Of a DNA stretch of 5,324 bases, positions 1-5,324 are shown one piece after another. Position 1 is the first letter of the stretch, and each line of letters opens with the position of its first letter. The stretch is from an uncultured Cellvibrio sp. (lineage in GTDB: Bacteria; Pseudomonadota; Gammaproteobacteria; Pseudomonadales; Cellvibrionaceae): positions 1 to 5,324 of the forward strand of contig CAMLOU010000207.1 of NCBI GenBank assembly GCA_946481735.1, given 5' to 3'. The position numbers and the translations under genes are program-made. Below the pieces are notes generated by a model. That model was not told the DNA's origin, did not search any database, and worked only from the letters and a program-made list of their open reading frames with translations.

Positions 1-350
1 GGACCTACGACCCGAGCAAAGATGGCACCTATGGAAAAACGTTTATCAGTGACGGCGTAGAATATTCCACTTACCGCTCAATACGCGAAGAGAAACCTTC
101 CATAAATGGCCCGTCCACTTTCTATCAATACTGGAGCAAACCCACCGAGCAGCGGCCACTGGGTGAAGACCATAAAATTATCTTTGCTGATCACGTGAAA
201 GCCTGGGCTGATACCGGTTGGATTATTCCCGACATGAACAACTTTAATGCGAGTGATGATCCCACCTACCAGGTCATGGCCGTTGAAGTTTTCAACCCGG
301 CGAACGACGGTACTGCCTCTGGCCGTGTCTGGGATGCAGCGCCTCGCTGA
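1..350 (+). CDS. GH11 endo-1,4-beta-xylanase, C-terminal part (5' end outside window)
   Basis: Reading from base 3, 115 residues are visible before the TGA at 348-350. They match the C-terminal half of the glycoside hydrolase family 11 jelly-roll: a GTY-type strand, an SDG-x-EYSTYRS strand, the 'thumb' PSI-x-G followed by TFYQYWS, an H-x3-WA segment in the helix, and a YQVMAVEVF strand. GH11 enzymes cleave internal beta-1,4 bonds of xylan and are normally secreted. The Glu of AVEVF (codon 285-287) is in the position of the family's acid/base residue. The nucleophile Glu, normally just before the GTY strand, lies upstream of the window, as would any signal peptide. The protein ends within about 20 residues of the acid/base strand, so no carbohydrate-binding module follows the catalytic domain; one could still precede it. 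Family assignment rests on recognised motifs, not a database search. Confidence 0.87.
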   Translation, partial: TYDPSKDGTYGKTFISDGVEYSTYRSIREEKPSINGPSTFYQYWSKPTEQRPLGEDHKIIFADHVKAWADTGWIIPDMNNFNASDDPTYQVMAVEVFNPANDGTASGRVWDAAPR

Positions 351-378
351 GGCCTGCGATTTTCGCCATAATCATCTC

Positions 379-429
379 GCTCATATGCGCCAGTCAGCGG
401 GCTCAATGCCGTGACTGGCCGATATGAGC
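379..429. terminator. Long imperfect hairpin after the xylanase gene, possible terminator
   Basis: Bases 379-396 pair with 412-429: 16 of 18 positions are complementary, with two adjacent mismatches (387/421 and 388/420) and a 15-base loop. It starts 28 bases after the xylanase stop and ends 99 bases before the polyketide synthase start. No run of T follows either arm on either strand, so it is not a canonical Rho-independent terminator. It could stop transcription weakly, protect the 3' end of the xylanase mRNA, or be a palindromic protein-binding site. The pairing is read directly from the sequence; the role is inferred. Confidence 0.45.
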
Positions 430-512
430 CCAAGGATACAGAAGCGGCAGAAGCTCGCGAATCCTGTGAAACTATTTCCTGGCTCATCATCCAAACCTTA
501 TGCCTTGTGTCG

Positions 513-518
513 TAAGGA
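513..518 (+). promoter_or_regulatory. Ribosome binding site of the type III PKS gene
   Basis: TAAGGA matches the 3' end of 16S rRNA and lies 10 bases before the ATG at 529. The upstream in-frame ATG at 424 has no such site and lies inside the right arm of the hairpin. This decides the start in favour of 529. Confidence 0.65.
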
Positions 519-528
519 ACCCAGGAAA

Positions 529-1581
529 ATGCATTCTGCCTATATCAACAGCATCGCCACCGCCGTGCCGGATTTTGATGTACATGACAAGTTCATCGAC
601 TATTGCCCGCGGCTGCTATCGGATGAACGCTCGCTCAAGATTTTTCAGCGGATGGCGGAAAGATCGCAAATCGAACACCGGTATTCATTTCTTGCCCCTC
701 ACGCTGACAACGATAAGTTGGATGTGGAAGGCTTTTATCACCATAATGCTTTTCCCGGCACACAAACGCGTATGGCATTTTACGAACGCCATGCGTTTAT
801 CCTCGCGAAGCGGACGCTGGATCAACTTGATCTCACTGATACCACGCACCTGATCACTGCCACCTGCACAGGATTTTATGCACCGGGGCTGGATCACCAG
901 TTGATTCGCCATTACGGATTGCGCGACGGCATTGAACGCACCACGGTGGGGTTTATGGGTTGTTATGCTGCCATCAACGCACTCAAGTTGGCGCGACACA
1001 TTGTCCGGTCCGAACCTCGCGCAAAAGTGATGGTATTAAATCTTGAACTTTGCACACTGCACCTAAAACCCGGCGGCACGCTTGAAGAAATTTTATCCTT
1101 CGCGATTTTTTCTGATGGTTGCGCCGCAAGTATTGTGTCGGCGCAACCAACGGGAATTGAAGTACAGGGTTTTGAGGCCGTGGTACTTCCGCAGACGGAA
1201 GACTTGATTACCTGGCGAATTGGCGACGATGGTTTCGATATGTATTTGTCAGGGCGAGTACCTGGCGCCATCGCCAGCCATCTCCCTGCGGTAATGAACA
1301 CGCTGTTACATACATGCACACGCGACGACATCGAATACTGGGCTATTCACCCCGGCGGTCGCACGGTGCTGGATGCCGTAAAAACCGGTGCAAAACTGGA
1401 GGAACAACAACTGAGCGTTTCCCGCGAGGTGTTGAGAAAATTCGGCAATATGTCGTCGGCAACCATCATGTTTGTACTGCAGGCCATGTTGGAAAAATCA
1501 AAGCGCGCCGGACAGGGGCTGGCCATGGCATTCGGCCCTGGGTTAACGGTGGAAAGCATGCGCTTTGCGCTGCAGGAATAA
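529..1581 (+). CDS. Type III polyketide synthase (chalcone/stilbene synthase-like, probable alkylresorcinol or alkylpyrone synthase)
   Basis: A 350-residue cytoplasmic enzyme of normal length for bacterial type III PKSs, which extend an acyl-CoA starter with malonyl-CoA and cyclise the chain in a single active site. The catalytic triad is intact: Cys113 in ATCTGFYAPGLD, His274 in WAIHPGG and Asn307 in FGNMSSA. Other family marks are GFMGCYAA (141-148), ELCTLHL (173-179), SDGCAA (195-200) and the C-terminal FGPGLTVES (335-343). The start at 529 has a TAAGGA site, and the N-terminus MHSAYINSIATAVP aligns with the usual family start. The in-frame extension to 424 would add 35 basic, family-unlike residues. 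It is the first gene of a three-gene operon, with the methyltransferase starting 9 bases after its stop. By analogy with SrsA of Streptomyces griseus, the likely product is a phenolic lipid or pyrone. Starter length and cyclisation type (aldol or lactone) cannot be read from the sequence. Confidence 0.93.
   Translation: MHSAYINSIATAVPDFDVHDKFIDYCPRLLSDERSLKIFQRMAERSQIEHRYSFLAPHADNDKLDVEGFYHHNAFPGTQTRMAFYERHAFILAKRTLDQLDLTDTTHLITATCTGFYAPGLDHQLIRHYGLRDGIERTTVGFMGCYAAINALKLARHIVRSEPRAKVMVLNLELCTLHLKPGGTLEEILSFAIFSDGCAASIVSAQPTGIEVQGFEAVVLPQTEDLITWRIGDDGFDMYLSGRVPGAIASHLPAVMNTLLHTCTRDDIEYWAIHPGGRTVLDAVKTGAKLEEQQLSVSREVLRKFGNMSSATIMFVLQAMLEKSKRAGQGLAMAFGPGLTVESMRFALQE
1116..1149. repeat. Perfect 11-bp inverted repeat inside the PKS gene
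   Basis: TGGTTGCGCCG at 1116-1126 is the exact reverse complement of 1139-1149, with a 12-base loop. It falls in the codons for the conserved SDGCAA segment and what follows, so part of it is constrained by the protein. No T-run follows it. It may be chance, or an mRNA structure that affects translation. Confidence 0.5.
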
Positions 1582-1590
1582 CAGTGAGCC

Positions 1591-2322
1591 ATGCGCAATT
1601 TCAGTCAACGCAGCGATGAAACTGAATTGATGGACGACGAAAACATTTCGTTCGAGGAATTTCATGATTGCCTTATTGGCCTGGAACGGATCAACCAGTT
1701 AACCCTGGCCTACCGCCCCACGCTGCAATGGCTTAGCCCCTGGTTTAAGCGCAACGAATCGTTGTATATCCTCGACGCCGCCACGGGTGGTGGAGACATG
1801 TTGCGGCAGATCACCCGGCAATGGCCTGCTCGTGTAATTGAGGGAAAATATAATCAGCTGGTGGGTGTGGACCTGAATCCCTGGTCAAAAAAATCCGCCG
1901 AGTTTTGGCCCAAGGTTCCCGCAATTACTTATGAGACAGCCAACATTTTTTCGTTTGAGCCGGAGCGGCCTGTCGATCTTGTTATTTCTTCGCTCTTCAC
2001 CCATCACCTGACTAACGCGCAGATCGTTGAGTTTCTATGCTGGATGGATCGCCGTGCACACAAGGGCTGGTTTATCAACGACCTGCACCGCCATCCACTT
2101 CCCTACTATTTCATCAAAACCGCTACGGCATTATTCAGCCGCAACCGATTAATTCGCAACGATGCTGCCGTGTCAGTCGCCCGTGCGTTTACCCGCACGG
2201 ACTGGCAACATCTGCTACACGAAGCAGGAGTTGCAGGGCGAGTAAGCATTCAATGGTTTTTTCCGTTCCGGCTGTGTGTGTCCTGCGATAAAACATTCGC
2301 CGAATACACGGCAGCAACATGA
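1591..2322 (+). CDS. Class I SAM-dependent methyltransferase, tailoring enzyme of the PKS operon
   Basis: A soluble 243-residue protein with a Rossmann-type SAM-binding fold. Motif I is YILDAATGGGD (59-69), the acidic residue after strand 2 is in GVDLNP (92-97), and the motif IV region is DLVISSLFTHHL (129-140). A later WFINDLHRHPLPYY segment (160-173) and FTRTDWQHLLHEAG (200-213) are typical of the methyltransferases found beside bacterial type III PKS genes. It probably transfers a methyl group to an oxygen or carbon of the polyketide; the target atom cannot be told from sequence. The start at 1591 is 9 bases after the PKS stop. The only candidate Shine-Dalgarno, AGGA at 1574-1577, is 13 bases away, so translation may be coupled to the PKS gene. 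The in-frame ATG at 1630 is less likely because it would remove the RSDETELMDD segment that resembles relatives. Its stop overlaps the next start by 4 bases. Confidence 0.88.
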   Translation: MRNFSQRSDETELMDDENISFEEFHDCLIGLERINQLTLAYRPTLQWLSPWFKRNESLYILDAATGGGDMLRQITRQWPARVIEGKYNQLVGVDLNPWSKKSAEFWPKVPAITYETANIFSFEPERPVDLVISSLFTHHLTNAQIVEFLCWMDRRAHKGWFINDLHRHPLPYYFIKTATALFSRNRLIRNDAAVSVARAFTRTDWQHLLHEAGVAGRVSIQWFFPFRLCVSCDKTFAEYTAAT

Positions 2323-3506
2323 TGCGCGACGAGACGATTATTATCGGCGGTGGGCCAGCGGGCGCGGCAGCGGCCATTCATTTGGCCCGACGCGGCATAC
2401 CGGTGCGCCTTCTGGAACGGCAAGCAGGTCCGCACCACAAAGTGTGCGGTGAATTTATCAGCTACGAAGCAGCGCATCATCTCAAGAATCTGGGGCTGGA
2501 TTTACCCAAATTAGGCGCACAACCGATTCGCCGCGCGCGGTTTTATAACGGCGAACAGGAATTACATTTTGCTTTGCCTTTCACTGCCTGGAGTCTGTCT
2601 CGCCGCACCCTGGATTCCGCATTGCTTACGCGAGCGGAGCTTGCGGGTGCGAGCGTGGAACTCGGTACCGCTGTTCGACAATTGTCGCGCCCTGGCAACG
2701 GATGGGAACTAATAATTCAAAAAAATTCCGCTCCGGTAAGTCAGCGAGCAGTGCGGTCAGCAAAGACCGTCTTCCTTGCCAATGGCAAACACGAATTGCG
2801 CGATTGGCAGCGGCCACTGCCAAAAGAAACGGAAGACAACGCGCAAGTTACCGGGAGCCATTTTATCGGCCTTAAGATGCATCTTCGCCCCGGCAACCTG
2901 CATCACTGGCAGGAGGCCGTTGAGATTCACCTGTTCGATGGCGGTTACGCAGGCCTTGAGCCGATTGAAAATGGCGTCGTGAACCTGTGCTTTTTGATCC
3001 GGCAGGAGATTTATAAAACCTGCGGTGGTAACTGGCCTGAAGTCCTCCGTTGGCTCACCCACACATCATCTCACCTGCACTTACGTCTCGCCGATTTAAC
3101 GCCGCTGTGGCACGAGCCCCTGGCGGTGGCCGGCATCCCTTATGGCTTTATCGCTTCACCTGCTGATGCGGTGCCAGATTTATTTCGGCTGGGTGATCAG
3201 GCCGCCGTCATTCCGTCGTTTGCTGGCGACGGCATCGCTATTGCCCTGCATACCGCAACACTCGCCGCGCAGATTCATAGCACAGGTGGCGACTCAACGG
3301 TCTATCAACGGCGAGCACGTGAAGATCTTGCGCAGCCGGTGCGGGCTGCGAGATTAATCGCCAAGCTGCTGGCTCATCGGCAGGGACGGAACACCGCCTT
3401 CACCTTCGCAAGGCTGTGGCCCACCCTGGTGCGAGAAAAATTACTAAGGGAATTAATCATGCGAACGCGGGTGGGTTTGCCCGATGGGTTGTTCGCAGAA
3501 GCCTGA
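2319..3506 (+). CDS. FAD-dependent oxidoreductase, geranylgeranyl-reductase/aromatic-hydroxylase type
   Basis: A 395-residue flavoprotein. The N-terminal dinucleotide-binding motif is IIIGGGPAGAAAA (7-19), with the ribose-binding Glu33 at the end of strand 2 in LLER. KVCGEFIS (41-48) is the CG(D/E) signature of the geranylgeranyl-reductase-like branch. SRRTLDSALLTRA (94-106) and the second FAD motif RLGDQAAVIPSFAGDGI (290-306) complete the fold. No signal peptide or clear membrane segment is seen. The start overlaps the methyltransferase stop as ATGA at 2319-2322, and no good Shine-Dalgarno is visible, so translational coupling is likely. Two ATGs in tandem (2319 and 2322) are possible starts, differing by one residue. 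In the operon it most likely hydroxylates or oxidises the methylated polyketide ring, as the flavoprotein SrsC does in Streptomyces. Reduction of double bonds is the alternative, since relatives reduce prenyl chains. Confidence 0.88.
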   Translation: MMRDETIIIGGGPAGAAAAIHLARRGIPVRLLERQAGPHHKVCGEFISYEAAHHLKNLGLDLPKLGAQPIRRARFYNGEQELHFALPFTAWSLSRRTLDSALLTRAELAGASVELGTAVRQLSRPGNGWELIIQKNSAPVSQRAVRSAKTVFLANGKHELRDWQRPLPKETEDNAQVTGSHFIGLKMHLRPGNLHHWQEAVEIHLFDGGYAGLEPIENGVVNLCFLIRQEIYKTCGGNWPEVLRWLTHTSSHLHLRLADLTPLWHEPLAVAGIPYGFIASPADAVPDLFRLGDQAAVIPSFAGDGIAIALHTATLAAQIHSTGGDSTVYQRRAREDLAQPVRAARLIAKLLAHRQGRNTAFTFARLWPTLVREKLLRELIMRTRVGLPDGLFAEA

Positions 3507-3551
3507 GGTATCGTCACCTTCGCTTTATTGTGAGGATCTTTTCCGACACAT
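3507..3551. other. Convergent intergenic gap without an evident terminator
   Basis: These 45 bases separate the 3' ends of the PKS operon and the Rieske-FAD gene. No stem followed by a T-run is visible on either strand. Transcripts from both sides may therefore run into each other, or termination may be Rho-dependent. Confidence 0.5.
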
Positions 3552-5084
3552 CTACTTGCCTGCTTTACTTAAGGGCGAAGTGGCCGGGCCATGTAACACA
3601 TCACCGCTGGTGCTAAAACGGGAGCCGTGGCATGGGCAATCCCACGAGCGTTCAGCCGCATTAAAATGCACGACGCACCCCATATGTGTGCATTTAGCGG
3701 AAAGCGAGTGAAGGCTTCCCTGTTCATCGCGATACACCGCCAGTTTATGAATACCTTCACGCACGATAGCACCTTCGCCGCGCCGGATGTCCTCAACGGA
3801 TTTCACTTCACCGGCTCTTAACCATTCACTGTATTTCATCGCCACGTCGGCCTGTTCACTGAAAAATTCGGCGAGACCATGGGTGATTTTCCGCTTCGGA
3901 CTGTAAAGCGCCTCCCACTTGTTTTCGCGCCCGCAAATCAGATCCGAGATGATCATCGCACCAATGGTGCAGTGGGTCATGCCGTTTCCGGAATCGCCGG
4001 TGATGATGTAAGTATTTTTGTCGCCCAGCGGATTGCGACCGAGATAGGCCAAGCCGTCTGCCGGCTCCATGACTTCCCCGGACCAGCGATAATCCACTGA
4101 GAGCGCCATGGGAAAACGCTCGCGCACCCATCGTTCGAGTTCGTCATAACGATGTTGCGGGTGTTTATCATGGCCGGTTTTATGATCTGCTCCACCAACG
4201 ACGAGAATATCGTAATCCGGCTGCTGGTCATCTTCAGCAAGGCGGACATAATAATAAGGATCGCCGGTATCCCAGAGCAGCACACGCGGCACACTGCCCT
4301 TCGGCACACGTACCCCAATCACATAGGTCTGATAGGGTGCCTGCTTGGTGTGCGTGAGCATGGTTTCTTTATTGAAGGGTGTGTTGGTTGCCACCACGAC
4401 GGCGGCAGATGAAATATTGCCGCCCTGAGTGTTAATTACATGTCCGTCGTCGTTGTGAGTTATTGCTGACGCGCGCGTACCACAAAAAATTTTCCCGCCA
4501 CGTTTGACGATAGCTTTAGCGAGCCCGCTCAAATATTTCATCGGATGAAATTGGGCGAGACGCTGAAATTCGACGCAGGTGCCCGTGTCGAAACTCAACC
4601 CCGGAACACAATCCAATTTTGCCGACTCAGCGCCGGCACGCTGCGCCGCCTGAAATTCGTTTTCGATTTCCTCATGCCCGTCCTTAGCCAGCGAAAACAG
4701 ATAACCAGGGAGCCGCTCAAAGTGGCAATCAATCGCTTCACGCGCGATGATCGACTCCACCAGATCAATGGCTGCTTTGTAGCTACTGGAAATTTGCGCC
4801 GCCTGCTCGGTACCAAATGAATCCTCAAGGCTGGCATACCACTCGTCAGGCGGGAAAAAGTGCGCCGTGGTGCGACCTGTTTCGCCTGCGCCAATTCCGA
4901 TTGCATCGATCACGACAACGCTTTTTCCGGCACACGCTAAAAGATAAGCCGTGGTAAGTCCGCCGATGCCAGCACCGATGACACAAACATCAGCCGTCGT
5001 ATCGCTCGTTAGCGCAGGAAATTGTGGCGCCGATTCGGTGGCCAGCCAGAGGGAACGGGACATGCCATTGGAATCCGGCTGCAT
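3552..5084 (-). CDS. FAD-dependent oxidoreductase with C-terminal Rieske [2Fe-2S] domain (YhfW-like)
   Basis: A 510-residue two-domain redox protein. Residues ~31-385 form a DAO-type FAD domain: VCVIGAGIGGLTTAYLL (33-49), Asp60 ending strand 2, GETGRTTAHF (67-76), and a C-terminal FAD motif TGDSGNGMTH (362-371). After a linker, residues ~428-503 form a Rieske domain whose cluster ligands are Cys465 and His467 (CTHMGC) and Cys483 and His486 (CPCHGS), 15 residues apart. Cys470 and Cys485 sit where bc1/b6f Rieske proteins form a disulfide. Length and architecture match Bacillus subtilis YhfW, whose substrate is not known to me. The N-terminus has no Sec or Tat signal, so it is probably cytoplasmic. 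The start at 5084 is chosen for its AGGAG site; Met8 (5063) is the alternative. An amine or amino-acid oxidation passing electrons from flavin to the cluster is plausible, but the substrate is unknown. It is transcribed toward the PKS operon and need not belong to that pathway. Confidence 0.93.
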   Translation of the reverse strand: MQPDSNGMSRSLWLATESAPQFPALTSDTTADVCVIGAGIGGLTTAYLLACAGKSVVVIDAIGIGAGETGRTTAHFFPPDEWYASLEDSFGTEQAAQISSSYKAAIDLVESIIAREAIDCHFERLPGYLFSLAKDGHEEIENEFQAAQRAGAESAKLDCVPGLSFDTGTCVEFQRLAQFHPMKYLSGLAKAIVKRGGKIFCGTRASAITHNDDGHVINTQGGNISSAAVVVATNTPFNKETMLTHTKQAPYQTYVIGVRVPKGSVPRVLLWDTGDPYYYVRLAEDDQQPDYDILVVGGADHKTGHDKHPQHRYDELERWVRERFPMALSVDYRWSGEVMEPADGLAYLGRNPLGDKNTYIITGDSGNGMTHCTIGAMIISDLICGRENKWEALYSPKRKITHGLAEFFSEQADVAMKYSEWLRAGEVKSVEDIRRGEGAIVREGIHKLAVYRDEQGSLHSLSAKCTHMGCVVHFNAAERSWDCPCHGSRFSTSGDVLHGPATSPLSKAGK

Positions 5085-5090
5085 AGCTTT

Positions 5091-5095
5091 CTCCT
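5091..5095 (-). promoter_or_regulatory. Ribosome binding site of the Rieske-FAD gene
   Basis: On the minus strand AGGAG lies 6 bases before the ATG at 5084-5082, which is ideal spacing. It supports this start over the internal Met8 codon. No convincing -35/-10 pair could be picked between here and 5193. Confidence 0.8.
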
Positions 5096-5154
5096 GTCAT
5101 TGCGCGATAAAGTCGTGTCGCAACAATGTAACGAGAGGCCATATCCCTTATCGG

Positions 5155-5187
5155 TCTGCTGCCGAACATTACGTATCCGGCAGCAGA
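5155..5187. terminator. Perfect 10-bp GC-rich hairpin between the esterase and Rieske-FAD genes
   Basis: Bases 5155-5164 (TCTGCTGCCG) are the exact reverse complement of 5178-5187, with a 13-base loop. The stem begins 6 bases beyond the stop of the minus-strand esterase gene, the usual place for a terminator, and lies 70 bases before the Rieske-FAD start. No T-run follows in the minus direction, so it may be a weak terminator or an mRNA 3'-end stabiliser. Confidence 0.5.
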
Positions 5188-5193
5188 GCTTAC

Positions 5194-5324
5194 TTAAGAT
5201 TTGAGAAAGCCATTAACATCGAGCCAATGCATAAACGCATCAAACCATTTATTGCTGGTGCGATCAGGATTGCCCAAACCAAATCCATGCCCGCCGTTTT
5301 GATACAGGTGAAATTCCACCGGAA
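5194..5324 (-). CDS. Alpha/beta-hydrolase esterase, C-terminal end (5' part outside window)
   Basis: Only the last 42 codons are visible, ending at the TAA (minus strand) at 5196-5194. The reading PVEFHLYQNGGHGFGL matches the last strand and catalytic-histidine loop of alpha/beta-hydrolases of the dienelactone-hydrolase/acetyl-esterase type. The His of GGHGFG (codon 5289-5287) would be the third member of the Ser-Asp-His triad. A terminal helix follows (KWFDAFMHWLDVNGFLKS), as in relatives annotated as acetyl or acetylxylan esterases. The nucleophile Ser and the acid lie outside the window. Removal of acetyl groups from xylan would fit the GH11 gene at the other end of the window, but this fragment alone does not fix the substrate. 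It was too short and incomplete for a normal ORF call and was found by reading the reverse strand. Confidence 0.8.
   Translation of the reverse strand, partial: PVEFHLYQNGGHGFGLGNPDRTSNKWFDAFMHWLDVNGFLKS

Noticed and set aside
424..528. In-frame N-terminal extension of the PKS starting at ATG 424
   Set aside because: There is no Shine-Dalgarno before 424, the ATG is inside a hairpin arm, and the 35 extra residues are unlike family N-termini. The ATG at 529 has TAAGGA and gives the normal length.
430..528. Possible sigma-70 promoter for the PKS operon (TTCCTG, 17 bases, TATGCC)
   Set aside because: Only about half of each hexamer matches the consensus, so it is no better than chance. A promoter is expected here but cannot be placed from sequence.
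685..1331. Long minus-strand open frames across the PKS gene (685-999 and 963-1331)
   Set aside because: They are antisense to strongly conserved catalytic motifs, and their translations resemble no family I recognise.
2181..2200. 7-bp GC-rich hairpin inside the methyltransferase gene
   Set aside because: Short and within conserved coding sequence; such stems are common by chance.
3331..3350. 7-bp inverted repeat (CGCAGCC/GGCTGCG) inside the flavoprotein gene
   Set aside because: Short, intragenic and without a T-run; likely chance from Arg/Ala codons.
3856..4318. Open frames in other phases within the Rieske-FAD gene (3856-4131, 3977-4318)
   Set aside because: Shadows of a well-supported gene with FAD and Rieske motifs; no family resemblance or start signals of their own.
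5085..5130. Possible promoter of the Rieske-FAD gene on the minus strand (TTACAT, 16 bases, TATCGC)
   Set aside because: Poor hexamer matches; not supportable as a feature.

Overview
The window is compact bacterial DNA with no RNA genes, insertion sequences or CRISPR arrays. It carries six protein-coding genes, two of them cut by the window edges. Spacing is tight, two genes overlap by 4 bases, and Shine-Dalgarno sites are present. An incomplete GH11 xylanase and an incomplete alpha/beta-hydrolase esterase at the two ends suggest a plant-polysaccharide degrader. With the moderate base composition, a gammaproteobacterium such as a member of the Cellvibrionaceae would fit, but this is an inference from context, not a proven assignment.

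Layout: (1) 1-350, + strand: the C-terminal part of a GH11 endo-xylanase. (2) 351-528: an intergenic region with a long imperfect hairpin (379-429) and the presumed control region of the next operon. (3) 529-3506, + strand: a three-gene operon of a type III polyketide synthase, a class I SAM methyltransferase, and an FAD oxidoreductase of the geranylgeranyl-reductase/aromatic-hydroxylase type. (4) 3552-5084, - strand and convergent with the operon: a 510-residue FAD oxidoreductase with a C-terminal Rieske [2Fe-2S] domain, like Bacillus YhfW. (5) 5085-5193: a gap with a 10-bp perfect hairpin. (6) 5194-5324, - strand: the C-terminal end of an alpha/beta-hydrolase carrying the catalytic-His motif.

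How the genes work together: the central operon is the most interesting part. By analogy with the Streptomyces griseus srsABC system, the synthase would build an alkylresorcinol or alkylpyrone from a fatty acyl starter and malonyl-CoA. The methyltransferase would then methylate it and the flavoprotein would hydroxylate or oxidise the ring, giving a methylated phenolic lipid or a quinone. All catalytic residues of the synthase are present. Substrate, product and step order are inferred. The Rieske-FAD protein is transcribed separately toward the operon, and its link to the pathway is unproven.
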